The position numbers and the translations under genes were made by a program. Under the pieces are notes generated by a model. That model saw nothing but the letters and a program-made list of their open reading frames with translations. It did no database searches and was not told where the DNA came from. 64,000 nt of DNA from Petaurus breviceps papuanus (taxonomy: Eukaryota; Chordata; Mammalia; Diprotodontia; Petauridae). Within the stretch, counting starts at the first letter, position 1; each line of letters starts with the position of its first letter. The stretch lies in contig JAMXIF010000002.1 of the NCBI GenBank assembly GCA_028583685.1, positions 57,272,109-57,336,108 on the forward strand, given 5' to 3'. This document shows positions 42,641-53,256 of the stretch, one piece after another.

Positions 42641-42840
42641 AATGGAAAGAAAGCCCTACAGACAAAGTACCTAGGTTTAAACCCTACTTCTGATGCTTCT
42701 TACTGGGTAAGTAATTTCCCTGGCTTCAGTTTCCTCACCTGTACATTAAGGAGTAGGTTGCATTAGATGACCCTGAAAGCTCTTAGAAGGCCCGATCTAG
42801 GGTCCTACTGAAGGCCCAAAGCTTGAAGATGTGCTACCTT
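42641..42840 (+). mobile_element. MIR-like SINE with CR1/L3-type tail, sense
   Basis: 'CTAGGTTTAAACCCTACTTC', 'TCAGTTTCCTCACCTGTACA' and 'GGTTGCATTAGATGACCCTG' in order; the only recognisable transposon between about 40.4 and 45.3 kb. Confidence 0.7.
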
Positions 42841-45365
42841 AGTGATTTTTATGTTCAAGTATTATCTTGTCACTAAAGGTAACTAAAGCCAGTATCTTTT
42901 GCAAAGGTCTTCCAGGTTTTGTATCTTACCACTTCTGTTACTCCAATGAGTTTCCTGTAGTAATAAATTCTCAGCGCATTCTCTCTTTGCTTGTTGAATT
43001 ATGTCTTGTAGATTTTTTTTTTTACTCTGAGAGTCGTAAGGTATGTGAAGTAAATGTTCTCTTTCTTCATAGTAAGTCATAATGCCTAATCCAGTAGCTG
43101 TCTCTCATCTTACTCTAGGGGCCTGTTTCTGAGAACACACTCTGAAGAGGGCTTAACAATATCCTTTCCTGGCCCCCAACTACCCTCTCTTCTTAATGAA
43201 GTGGCGTTTCAAAAGTTTGAAGGGCTAATTTGTAGAAGGGTGAAGCTATCAAATTCAGTATGTGTGTTTTGATCAGATGTTCAGAATTTAAATTTAAATT
43301 AAAATAACCGAACTCTTTCATGCTATGCACACATATACACATATTTCTCTCTCTAAGTACCTTTCATTCCTCATTTTCCTTAGTGTTATAGATCTAAGAC
43401 TGATTAGAGTGTGTCAGATAAGCAAATAGCCAATGATATTCTACGGTTACAGTTTAGACTCTGCAGGTTAAATCCAAATGACATCCATCCCTGTGGCCCT
43501 CCCCACAGAAAACAGCTGCTTTTCAGATTTAAACATAGCAAGAGTAACGAGAGCTTCTTTTATCAGCTATTCCTATTCATAAGGCATTAAAATACATGCA
43601 GTTTCTTAATCCCTAATGCAGTTCTACTAAGTCATCAGCTTTAAACTAAAATAGCATGTATCCTTAAAAAGTAGCCAGATGTAAACCATCTTCCAAACCA
43701 GATCTGCTCTCAAAACTAGCTCTCCCTAAGGCTTTACATAGGATGCAAAGTATCTCAGTCACAGTGTGTGTCCTCTTTGCTTGTTTCACCCATAAATGGC
43801 TTTGTAAAAAAAAAAAAAAAAAACACACAAAAAAGCCCAAGTTTACTTTTAAGTAGCACAGGCTACTTGGCAAGCTTCATCCCTCTTTCACCTCCTCCCC
43901 CTGCCCCCTTAATACCCATCCTTGCAGTACAACTTGGCATCGTTCAGCACCACTTCTGGGAAAGACATTTCAGCAGCAGCCAATTGGCATTTGCCAAGCA
44001 AGGTCACTTTCAGAGGCATCGCTTTTCTGGAGGCAGCATCTCTGGGAATGATAGAAAAGCAGTGGGTCCACAACTACGTAGCCGCCTAGCTTTTCCATAG
44101 GCCTGGAGAGGGACTCAATGCAGAACTTTTCAGTGGTAAATTCACAGAATAATGGGAAGGACTGTACTTAGTAGCAAACAGGACAATGTGAAGCAAAGCA
44201 TCAATTTCTTTAAAAAAAAAAAGTATGTCTGGTTAAATAGCATTACACCTATATAATACTATAGATATGCATTTGAAGCACTTCCAATCCAATGAGAAAA
44301 TTTCAATCTCAGATGAAAATGTAAAAATGTAAATTAAGATTTAAGACTACAGTTAGCTAGGCAGATAGTGAAATGATGTCATGGCTATTTAATTAGAAAG
44401 AGGGGAGGAATCAATTTCTAGAGAAATACATCCCCTAAAAGACACTCTTTCAGTTGATTTTTTAAAAATAGAAATAAAAATAATCCTTACTAAAATTTAA
44501 CTGAATATTATTAAAATTCTACAAATTTAACAGTCTTTCTATCTTCCTCTAAGCAATTAAATCAGCAGCTTTCTAGTGTCTGGCCATGATGCTGATGCAG
44601 CCGAGGAAAGGGTAGCAGAAATATCTGTTACATTTTGCATTTAACTATAAATATTTTTACTCAGAAAGAAAATCAACTATGAAATTATAGAGAAAAATTA
44701 TTCGCCCTGGTCCCTCATGCTTTATGTTGGTTTTTTTTTTTTTTTGTTGTTTTTAAATGGAATTTGTCTACATAACAAATGACTGCTGCTGGAAGTATTT
44801 TGGATTTTAAGTTTCTTTCTGGGAGATGTTTGCTTTTCAATTGCTTTGAGTCTTCTTTATTCCATAGTTTAAATATATATATTTATAGCCATTCTTTGCA
44901 TTGAGCATCTTTTTCATTTGAAAAATGTCCCTAGGTTATATAATGGGAGGAAAATATACATGGCAAGATTTTTTTTTCCCCCAAGTGCTAGTCAAATATT
45001 GAAAACTAAGAGAAAAGAAGAGTTTCATGCATGAGTGAAATTTAAAAAATAGACCTATATTTTTATGCTTATCTCTTTTGCCACAGGAGTATTGTATCTC
45101 AAGAGTTTATTTATTAAAGAAAAAAAAGAGAAAAAAAAACTTCAGGTAATTCTACATGGCCTTTAATACCATTAAAGGAAAAGTTAATTCCAATCACTGA
45201 GCTATTCTAAGAAGGGACTCTTCTGGCTAGTTTGTTCATTTCTCAAATCATGTAACTTCACTGCCCTCTTCTGGACAGAGAAAGAAATAGTGAGGATTTA
45301 AAACAATATAGAAAAGTCCCCTCTGAAGAAAAAAAAAAATGGAGGCCTTAATGATACTTTACTGA

Positions 45366-45366
<1 letters not shown>
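42841..45366. other. Repeat-poor interval, candidate conserved non-coding DNA
   Basis: About 2.5 kb without a recognised transposon, apart from A-runs (43806-43823, 44211-44222). No coding family is recognisable; the 110-codon plus frame at 43768-44100 starts in a lysine run and reads a pyrimidine tract. The sequence around 43920-44100 and 44570-44900 has the balanced, unbroken texture typical of conserved non-coding elements, which I cannot test here. Confidence 0.35.
43984..44008 (+). promoter_or_regulatory. NFI-like palindrome next to AAGGTCA half-site
   Basis: TTGGC-ATTT-GCCAA at 43984-43997 is a perfect palindrome of NFI half-sites with a 4-bp spacer (the consensus spacer is 5). Three bases on, 'AAGGTCA' at 44000-44006 is a nuclear-receptor half-site of the ERR/SF-1 type. 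Function is inference. Confidence 0.3.

Positions 45367-45409
<43 letters not shown>
45367..45409 (+). repeat. (CA)n microsatellite
   Basis: About 21 uninterrupted CA units. Confidence 0.98.
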
Positions 45410-45410
<1 letters not shown>

Positions 45411-46424
45411 ATCAAAATGGCTGCTGAAATAACAAAATGCCACTTTCCCATTATAACATTAAAGTGATCAGAGTGACAAGCTAAACCTATCTTTTCCACA
45501 TCCTCTGTCACCAGGATTGTACTATTTTTTGTGACTCTACCTCTGACTTTTAAAATAATTCTTTATTTTTAGGTTTATGAGTCCCACTGTTAGAACTATA
45601 GAAGTGGAACCTAATTATATTATCATTCCAATGACTTTTTGGAGAGCTGAATGTTCAACAGTAAACACTGGATTTTCTAGAACTTTGTTTATTAAAGTAT
45701 TTCAAAGTAGTTTGTAATGAACTGATTCCCATTTTACAGAGGAATTAAGTGTAATAAGACTCTTCCTAGGTATAACGTAAAAAATAATGGCAACAGCAAT
45801 TGACAGATATGCTTCCATAATTAGGTTACACAATCTTGGAAGACACATGAAAAATGACTAATCTAACGTTCAGTTCAGTTTCTCAGTATTTAGGGTGGTA
45901 TAAATCTATGTGTTATTTATTAGCCTTATTACTTAGGAATCTTTTTTTTTTTTGGCTTCATTTTGCACATCAGCATCTGCAAAGTGGGGACAGTAATTCA
46001 GATGACTGATGGATCAAGGCTGAGAATAACTAAATACCAACACTTTATTTTTTTTAACTACATTAAAATGTACCCATTTCCATTTTCTTTTCAATCATTA
46101 TTATACCGTCCCCTCTTTCCCCCTCCACAAATACACTAAATTTCTGCTCTGAAGGCCTGTTTCACTATGGAGATATACAAGAATTTTTGATTGCTAGGTT
46201 GGAGATACATGAGGGTCTGACAGAGCCTATCAAGCTGGAAAGGTTTCAGGCCTGGGTCTGGACACATACTCTCCATTTGCAGTACAATGACCAGCATGGC
46301 TAAGGTGACTATTGGGTGTTTTGTTTTGTCGGTCACAATTATGCGTGAAAACCCTTACTAAGGCAAAGAAGAGGTATTTGCATGCCTTACTAATGTTCAA
46401 ACACTTTGAGCAGTACTTATGGGA
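45410..46424. other. Unassigned intergenic sequence
   Basis: No recognised repeat or gene. Confidence 0.4.
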
Positions 46425-46500
46425 TCAAAGAACTAGAGGTCATCAAGTACATTGTTTCATTTTATAGATGAGGAACCTGAAGGCCAGGAAGATTTTGTGA
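46425..46500 (-). mobile_element. MIR/L3-like fragment, antisense, left part
   Basis: 'GAACTAGAGGTCATCAAGTA' and 'TTTATAGATGAGGAACCTGA' are the antisense form; its continuation ('GGTTAAGTAACTCCCCCAAA') lies beyond the 7SL insertion at about 46925. Confidence 0.65.
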
Positions 46501-46502
46501 GT

Positions 46503-46575
46503 ATGTTGTGTTATGTTGTGTTATGTTATGTTATGTTATGTTATGTTATGTTATGTTATGATGTTATGTTATAAT
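46503..46575 (-). repeat. (TTATG)n microsatellite, derived from an A-rich tail
   Basis: About 13 units of TTATG with early TTGTG variants. On the minus strand it reads (CATAA)n, and it sits at the 3' end of the antisense 7SL pseudogene, followed by more A-rich (minus-strand) sequence. It therefore probably grew from the retroposition tail. Confidence 0.9.
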
Positions 46576-46623
46576 TACATTATAATTCTATATATTATAT
46601 AGTATGTATTTTATTTTATGTTC

Positions 46624-46924
46624 AAGACTAGGCATCCCTATCTTATCCAGACTGAAGTGCAGGGGCCACTCACATGCCCATTATCACAACTGATGGTTAT
46701 AGAAACTCTGACCTGCTCTGCTTCCAATTTGGTCTACTTTATCCCTCCTTTGCTGTACCTCTCCCTTTCCCCTTCCCCAGGAGCTCACCATTATTTACAC
46801 ACACTGTTAACACCAAACTTACTGAGGATAGCCGAATACAGCTCACGGTAACTCAGGCCTTTGGGCACCAAAGATGCACCAGCCTCAATCTTAGCTGTCC
46901 ACCACTACATCTGGAAACCATGCA
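46624..46924 (-). pseudogene. RN7SL: 7SL (SRP) RNA retropseudogene, near full length
   Basis: Read antisense, it follows the whole 7SL RNA in order. At 46647-46663 'CCAGACTGAAGTGCAGG' stands for CCAGGCTGGAGTGCAGT. At 46710-46723 'GACCTGCTCTGCTT' stands for GACCTGCTCCGTTT. At 46780-46793 'AGGAGCTCACCATT' stands for GGGAGGTCACCATA. At 46870-46890 'AAGATGCACCAGCCTCAAT' stands for GCGATCCTCCAGCCTCAGC. The Alu-domain and S-domain parts are both present, so it derives from the 7SL gene rather than an Alu-like SINE. Diverged and not functional. The 3' tail (left side) is A-rich and became the TTATG microsatellite. It interrupts a MIR-like fragment. Frames at 46618-46931 are shadows of it. Confidence 0.85.
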
Positions 46925-47025
46925 AGGTTAAGTAACTCCCCCAAAGTCCCACAGAAAGTAAGTGTCAAAAGTAGAATTTAAACCCAGATCTTCCGATTCT
47001 AGAGGAAAAGCTCTTTATGCCTCCA
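46925..47025 (-). mobile_element. MIR/L3-like fragment, antisense, right part
   Basis: 'GGTTAAGTAACTCCCCCAAA', 'GTCCCACAGAAAGTAAGTGT' and 'GAATTTAAACCCAGATCTTC' continue the piece at 46425-46500. Confidence 0.7.
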
Positions 47026-47202
47026 GACCCCCTTACAAAACAAATTTTAAAGGAAAGTTTTCTTCTCAATGTTTATGAATCCATGACTGTTAAGATGAGA
47101 TAATATATTTGAAAAGAATGAGATCAGACTTTTACCATTCCAGATTCTCATGTGAAAAAGCCCAAACTTTAACACTAACTTATTATGCCAATATTCAAAG
47201 AA

Positions 47203-47428
47203 GGGCAGCTAGGTGGCGCACTGAGCTTGGAATCAGGAAGACTCCTCTCCCTGAGTTCAAATATGTTGTCAGAAGCTGTATGACCCTGAATAAGTCACTT
47301 AACCCTGTTTACCTCAGTTTCTGCATCTGTAAAATGATCTGGAGAAGGAAATGGTAAATCACTACAGTATCTTTGCCAAGAAAACCCCAAATAGGGTGAT
47401 AAAGAGTCAGATGCGACTGAAATGACTC
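47203..47428 (+). mobile_element. RTE-tailed tRNA SINE, sense
   Basis: 'GGGCAGCTAGGTGGCGCACT', 'GAATAAGTCACTTAACCCTG', 'CTGGAGAAGGAAATGGTAAA', 'AGTATCTTTGCCAAGAAAAC' and 'GAGTCAGATGCGACTGAAAT'. Shortened in the region of the A/B-box spacer. Confidence 0.92.
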
Positions 47429-47849
47429 TGATTTTGGTCATAGTTTCTCCACCAACTCAGAAACAGTCTTGTTTGTCTCATTTAGTAGATAAGTAAGTCT
47501 TAGGAAGTTGCTTGAATCATAAAGAACTTATATAATGGGTCCAAGGTCTCAAATCACTAGATGTCAGACCCGAAATATGAACTCAGGCTACCTAATTAAT
47601 TTATTAAGGATTTTTATTTCTAAGTTCTTCAAAGATACATAAATTTATCAGTTGTTGTTCCTGTGTAGGTGTATGTGTGTGTTCATGAGTGTGTTTATTA
47701 ATCCCCATTCAAACATCATCATAAAGTGTGAACAGAAATTTTACAACTGGAAAAATTATATAGTTCAGAGATAATTGACGATACCCAGGATAATACAGTA
47801 GGTGGTCCTATTAGGGTCTGAATCTGTAGTTGAATGAGAATTAGTACTC
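47429..47849. other. Unassigned, with weak MIR-like traces
   Basis: 'GGGTCCAAGGTCTCAAATCA' and 'GAAATATGAACTCAGGCTAC' near 47540-47590 suggest a very diverged antisense MIR. Not certain. Confidence 0.35.
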
Positions 47850-48010
47850 TCTGGTTTTTGTCTTGACTCTCTCATAACTATCTTTGTAACACCAGGCAAA
47901 ACACTTCTCTACTCTGACCCTCAGTTTTGTCATCTGTAAAAGTAGGGCATTGGACTATTTGTTCTTAAGAGTTCCTTCTTCTGCTTATATTTCATGTTTC
48001 TGAGGTCTAG
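47850..48010 (+). mobile_element. MIR-like SINE with CR1/L3-type tail, sense
   Basis: 'CACCAGGCAAAACACTTCTC', 'CCTCAGTTTTGTCATCTGTA' and 'GGGCATTGGACTATTTGTTC'. Confidence 0.65.
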
Positions 48011-48984
48011 AATTCTATGAATCATATCCTTAGTCATTATTTTTCATCCAAATAAAACCCATTATTTAATTAGGTAAGTGGACTTGATAAAGTACTTTCA
48101 AAAGATAGAAATGCATGTGTGTTAATTTTGAGACCACAGTTTAAGTAGAATGGAAATTTTGTTTTGATCAACATTTTGCCCCTTGGATTTGTAAGTTTAC
48201 AGATAAGGAATACTGTTCTTTTTATGACCCTCTCCCCTATGTAATAAATTTGTGGCAAGTTAACTTTTATCTTGATTGAAAGTAATATATAAGCATAGCT
48301 TAACAAAATCAAATTTAATATAAGCCTGGGTTCCACTTTCTGAAGATGTGACTCCCTATCAATCCTCCCAACTGCCAAAAAGGCGTGGGATAAAATGTAG
48401 ATCCTTGAGTTGTAAGATTTTAGAGATCTAATGAGCCCTTTGAAGTTGCAATATTAATGAAAAGATAGTATTATATGCCTCTTTGGTCAGGAAGAGGTTG
48501 ATGTAGTAGAACTGATTCTAAATCTCCTGGAGGGAGTCATGTCTGGTACATATCCCTCCATCAGCTGGCCAAAGAGCCAGTTTAGGCTGAGATACAACTG
48601 TTTGCTGTCCTTGGCTGGCTACAGAAAACCAATGGAGCAACAACAGTCATGGGGGTTGGGGGGGAATCAATGCAATGAAAGGGCAATTTAACATTAACAA
48701 TTACTTTGTTTCAAAGGAAATATGTACATAACACTGGATTTAAGTTTGACCCAGAACAGACAATATCTGTCTATATTGCACTGTTAGTGCATCTTATGAA
48801 TTTAAAATGATTTTTAAAAGAATCTATCTTTCCTATTCACTTAAAAAATAATCAAGACTCACCTTTACCTAGAGGTCTACCTTCAATTACACTCCCCACC
48901 CCATTCACAGGAGCATACTTATTTTATTTTTTTTGCAGGGGGGGGGGAGCATACTTATTAACCCACTAAGCATTTATATCTGGA
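48011..48984. other. Unassigned intergenic sequence
   Basis: Includes a G-run near 48940-48949. The 102-codon minus frame at 48070-48378 is unrecognised. No repeat assigned. Confidence 0.35.
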
Positions 48985-49200
48985 GAGGGATCATGGTATC
49001 CAGGCTAGAGAGAGAAATACCTGAGTTTAAATCTTACTTATGACATTACCCAGTCAATTAATCTCTCTGAGTCTCAGTTTCCTCATCTATAAAGTGGGGA
49101 TGTTAATGCTTGTAGTGTCTACCTTATGGGGTTGTTGTGATAAATAAGATGATGTCTCTAAAATGCTCTATAAATATCTACTACTGTTCATTTTCCTAGC
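48985..49200 (+). mobile_element. MIR/Mar1-type SINE, sense
   Basis: 'ACCTGAGTTTAAATCTTACT', 'GTCTCAGTTTCCTCATCTAT', 'GGGGTTGTTGTGATAAATAA' and 'TGCTCTATAAATATCTACTA'. Confidence 0.8.
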
Positions 49201-49254
49201 CAATGGTTGTATTCCTTTTTAAGTTTCATGTGTTTAGGTATGCTTTCATTCCAT

Positions 49255-49440
49255 GTATATTTTTTGATCATCTATTTCAGAGCCTAGTGACACAAATATA
49301 AATAAGACAGTCTCTGACTTTAAAGAGTTCATGATTTAGTCAAGAAGCAAAATTATGCACACAGCTGTGGTAGGAGCCCTAGGAGTGGCTGAAACAAAGG
49401 CCTGTGAGAGTTCACAGACAGGTGTCAGGAACTTCTTAAT
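49255..49440 (-). mobile_element. L2-like fragment, antisense
   Basis: 'ACACAAATATAAATAAGACA' and 'GTCTCTGACTTTAAAGAGTT' resemble the antisense L2 3' region (GACAGTCCCTGCCCTCAAGGAGCTCACA). Low certainty. Confidence 0.45.
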
Positions 49441-49938
49441 CCCTGTTTTGTATTAATTAATCCCAGGGTCATGATGTTCACCTCCTCTAGGAAGCTTTCT
49501 TGGATTGATCTGCTGAGAGAGGGCAGTCCCTGGCCTGACCTAGCCAGAAAGTGACACTCTGTTAGCTGTTCTCTCACGACTTTGTCCTCCAATTATGTAT
49601 TTACCCTTAAACTTTATGTTTGTCTGCATGTCAGTTTAGTATACAGCTGATGTCAGTTCTTTGCTCATGAAGATGTTCATGTGCATTTAATCAGTTTGAA
49701 GCATATCAGCTTTTTGTTGTTGTCTGTCCTTCATTCACGCGGAGGCCAGCTACATAGAGAAGGCTCTCATTCTCAAGAAGGCAGCTGGTTATTGCTATTG
49801 GTTCTATGACAATACCATAAACAAACTGTGTAGTTCATAAATGCCATCAGAATGTAAGCTCCTTGAGGGCAGGGACTATCTTCCTTATCTATTGTTTCTG
49901 TATCCCCAGTACTCAGCACAGTGCTTGGCACAAGATAT
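49441..49938 (+). mobile_element. L2 3' region, sense, interrupted by RTE SINE
   Basis: 'CTAGGAAGCTTTCTTGGATT' and, from 49845, 'AGAATGTAAGCTCCTTGAGG', 'GCAGGGACTATCTTCCTTAT', 'ACTCAGCACAGTGCTTGGCA'. The end of the element, 'AGTAAGCACTTAGCTAATGC', lies beyond the SINE at 50198-50218. 49640-49840 is weakly matched. Confidence 0.75.
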
Positions 49939-50190
49939 TTGTTGTGGCTGTACAGTCATTTTAGTCATGTCCTAGCCTTCATGAATTCATTCAGGGTTTT
50001 CTCAGCAAAGTTACTGGCTTAGTTTGCCATTTCCTTCTATGACTCATTTTACAGATGAGGAAACTGAGGCAAACAGGTTAAGTGACTTGCCCAGGGTCAC
50101 AACATCTAGTAAGTGTCCCAGACTGGATTGAAACTCAGGTCTTCCTGGCTCCTGGCCCAGCACTAATTCCACTGTGTCACCAAGCTGCCA
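49939..50190 (-). mobile_element. RTE-tailed tRNA SINE inside L2, antisense
   Basis: 'GGGTTTTCTCAGCAAAGTTA', 'GTTTGCCATTTCCTTCTATG', 'ACAGATGAGGAAACTGAGGC', 'AGTGACTTGCCCAGGGTCAC' and head 'TGTGTCACCAAGCTGCC'. Splits the L2 3' end between CTTGGCACA and TAGTAAGCAC; flanks AAGATATT and AAGTAAAT may be a worn target duplication. Confidence 0.92.
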
Positions 50191-50220
50191 AGTAAATAGT
50201 AAGCACTTAGCTAATGCTTG

Positions 50221-50243
50221 CTACCTACCTACCTACCTACCTT
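50221..50243 (+). repeat. (CTAC)n short microsatellite
   Basis: Five to six CTAC units at the end of the L2. Confidence 0.95.
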
Positions 50244-50584
50244 AAGAGAATGGTAGGATACCAATAAGCCACCTGTGAGGGAATGAGAAAAGTAGTCTTT
50301 AGATTGACAGGGAATTGTCTGAGTGAATAACAGCAATGATTGAATAATGTAGATTAAAGTGATACAGGTGAACACCAGGACTGAAAATCAGCACCAGCAG
50401 CAACAGAAGCAAAATGTAGAAAGGTACAGAGTAGTTTGGAACTTTTCACCTTGTGAAAGCCCAGATCTGAAAGAACTGGAAACACAGAAATGGAGAAGAA
50501 ATGGAACCACCGTTTCAGAAATCAAGGAACCTATATCTGAGAAAGGAAAAGAAAATGAGATGAAGATAGAAGGAACTTAAGGGA
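50244..50584. other. Unassigned sequence
   Basis: The 73-codon plus frame 50359-50580 (polar, QQQ and E/K-rich, with 'SEIKEPISEKGKENEMK') is unrecognised and AG-rich. I do not call it a gene. Confidence 0.35.
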
Positions 50585-51107
50585 GTTGTTGCTTCTTTTA
50601 TTTAACAAATATTTATTAAGCATCTGTTATATGCAAGACCTATAATAGGCCCTGTATCCACTAGGAAGATATATCACACACATAAATAAGAATGCAGGAA
50701 TTGGAAGAAAGAAAGAAAATGTCTTTATAGGAGTGGTAGGATCTGAGCTATGCCTTGAAGAAAAATCAAGATCCTGAGAGACAGAAGAAAGGGAAAATGA
50801 ATTCCAAGAATGGGGATGACTTGGGGAATGGAAGGATATGGGAGATGGAATAAATTCAAAGAACAGTCAGTAGGTGCCTGGTTGGAACACAGCATGCCTG
50901 AAGGAGTCCCATGAAATAAATCTGGAAAGGTAAGCTGAAACCATCTTTTCTAAGGCTCTGAATATCATAACATTGTGTTTTTTTTTTTTTTCCAAGAAGC
51001 AATAGGAAGCTTTCTAAGGCTTTTGCACAGGAGAGTAGAATAGTCAGACTTGATTATTCCTGAACCTTTGTGGAAGATAGATGGTAGAGGGAAAGGAATT
51101 GGAAGCA

Positions 51108-51210
51108 GCAGAATGTAAGCTCTTTGAGGCAACAATGGTTCTATATTTGCCTTTATTCCTTTGCCTACCATTTGTGCCTTGCACATAGTAGGCATTCAAT
51201 AAGGGTGCTA
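51108..51210 (+). mobile_element. L2 3' end, sense, nested in antisense L2
   Basis: 'AGAATGTAAGCTCTTTGAGG' and 'TGCCTTGCACATAGTAGGCA' then 'TTCAATAAGG' is a short, 5'-truncated L2 end of opposite orientation to its host. Confidence 0.8.
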
Positions 51211-52024
51211 TTACAGTCCAGAATTCCAGAGAGACTTGTGGAAAGGGCTTGAACTACCATTATAGTGATGAGAATGGAGACTAGACCAACATGGAAGGTG
51301 GAAGGAGGAAGAATCAGTAACACTTGATGATTGCTTAAATCCAATGACGGACAGAAAAATCAAAGATGACTCTAGTGTTGTGATACTGGGTAAAATGGAG
51401 ACCCTCAACAGAGATAGTAAAATTTGGAGGAAAAATGCTGGGGTGAGGGAAGAGCTTGGTTCTAGATGTGTTGTATTTGGAATGTCAATGGGCCATTGAG
51501 ATGGATATGTTCAACAAAGAATTGTTGATGCAACTGAATTTTAGAAGAAAGAGTAGGGCTACATATATAGAGGTAGTAGCCATTAGCATAGAGGTGACAA
51601 TTGAAACCATAAGAGCAAGTGAGATCAATGTGGGAGAGACAGAGAAAAAGAAAAAGGTCAACTAGAGAACCATGGATAAATAGGAAAGAACGTGTTGGGT
51701 ACTGATCCAACAAAGGAGCTGAAGAGTGGATACTGAGGCAGAAGAACCAAGAGAGTAGGGTCCCATAAACCACAGATGGAGACATCATTTCAAAAGAACA
51801 TGTTGAAAGCTCCAAAGGGGTCAAGTAGGATGAGAATTAGGGAAAAGACTGTGATTTTGCAGTTAGGAATATATTGGTAACCATTGAAAGAGAAGCTTCA
51901 CTAGAATCAATCAGAAGCTAGATTGCAAGGGACTTGCTGGGAGATAAGCCAGTAAAAGTAGCTGTGGTAGATACTATGTGATTTCTAGGTAGTTATCTGT
52001 GAAAGGCGCAAGAGATACAGGGAA

Positions 52025-52199
52025 GGGGCGGCCAGGTAGCACAGCAAGTAAGAGCACCGGCTCCAGTGTTGAGAAGACCTGGAGATCGAATCCCGGGCTC
52101 AGACACTAAGCACCCACCCAGAAACACCTGGCCGTGTAACCTTGAGCAAGTTACTTAACCCTGATTGCTTAAAATTTAAAAAAAAAAATTTAAAAAAAA
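52025..52199 (+). mobile_element. CORE SINE, CpG-retaining subfamily, sense, with target duplication
   Basis: 'GGGGCGGCCAGGTAGCACAG', 'CACCGGCTCCAGTGTTGAGA', 'GAGATCGAATCCCGGGCTCA', 'CAGAAACACCTGGCCGTGTA'. The B box keeps its CpG (ATCGAATCC), where most SINEs here read TTCAAATCC. Flanked by AAGAGATACAGGG (52010-52022) and AAGAGATAAAGGG (52200-52212). Closest relative in the window is 7597-7752. Confidence 0.95.
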
Positions 52200-52640
52200 A
52201 AGAGATAAAGGGGGAAAAAAAAAAGCTTGAGAGAATGTCCAGGGTCAAATTTTTCAGGATAGAGGAGACCTGGGCATATTTTTAAGAAACAGGGGTAAAA
52301 ATCAAGAGATAGGAAGATATTGAAGATGAGGGAGAGAAAATTATCAAACAGACAAGTTCCCAGAAAAGACTAGACAGGAAGAAGCCAAGGGCATGATAGA
52401 GGCATCAACCTTGGCAAGGAGAAGGTTCAGCCATTTCAAAGAAGGATGTAAAGGAAGAGAAATTGGGAGACAATGTGGAGGAATTCTGAGAATTCTGAGG
52501 TGATGAGTAGGAGAGGTGAAGGAGGTCATGGTGAATTGTTCTGATTTTCTCAATTAAGTAGGAAGTAAAATCCTTTGCTAAGAGGGATGGGACAAGGGTA
52601 GAAAAATTGTAAATACTCTGTAAAGAGTCAACTGCTAAAA

Positions 52641-53256
52641 TCCAAGAAAAAAGGAATTAGCACCAAAAAGAACAGAATGAAATTTTCACATAAGGACTAT
52701 GTTGTAGTAACTTTGATTTATAAAATAATTGAAATTGATAGACTCAGGTGTTACACATCAAAATTGAAACTGAATAACATATTTTATAGGATAATTCTGG
52801 AGAAAAAGAAAAAAGTCATGAGAACTATTGGCTTCCTCTGGAAGCAGCACAACTAAGCAAGTCAAAAACTGAAAACCGGGTATGAGTTTATTATTCAGTG
52901 GTGAAATTAAGGTTAGTGTATATAGACTACAATTATGCAAATCTGACAAGGAAGATACTGGATAAATTTTGATATGATGTTAGAGAAATGTAAGTGTTCC
53001 TACGGGTCTGTGTCCCAGTCAAATCAGATTGTATTCCCAGATCCCATCATGTCTTTTTCCCAGTACATGCTTTTGTTCACTCCATTGTAGTTATTTCACC
53101 TCTTTCCCAGTTTGTTGAAGGCCTTGTTTTTTTAAGCTGCAAGTCAGGCAATACATTCTCTATGAAAAGCCCCTCTAGGTGAAAGTAGCTCCTTAAATTT
53201 CCTATACACTTGGCCCGTAGCTTTCTTTTGTATTAGATAGATAAGCACAAATATAG
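52641..53256. other. Unassigned intergenic sequence
   Basis: No recognised element or gene. Confidence 0.4.

Larger units (their letters stand above)
50585..52640 (-). mobile_element. Long L2 copy, antisense, with two later insertions
   Basis: Runs from the antisense 3' end ('AACAAATATTTATTAAGCAT') through ORF2. In the minus frame 51462-51824, 'GFNCHLYANGYYLYICSPTL' is the decayed reverse-transcriptase active site (family: GFKYHLYADDSQIYISSPDL). Further minus-strand-upstream segments ('GGGGTCAAGTAGGATGAGAA', 'GAAGCTAGATTGCAAGGGAC') follow in family order to about 52640. Inserted in it are a sense L2 3' end (51108-51210) and a SINE (52025-52199). At about 2 kb it is the longest L2 of the window. 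Confidence 0.85.

Noticed and set aside
43768-44100. 110-codon plus frame
   Set aside because: It begins next to an A-run giving KKKKK, continues through a pyrimidine tract (PPPPAPL), and lacks family resemblance.
46618-46931. Overlapping plus frames of 77 and 85 codons
   Set aside because: They lie on the antisense 7SL pseudogene and have no protein family resemblance.
51462-51824. 120-codon minus frame as a possible membrane protein
   Set aside because: 'GFNCHLYANGYYLYI' is a decayed L2 reverse-transcriptase active site, and the flanks are L2 in the right order.
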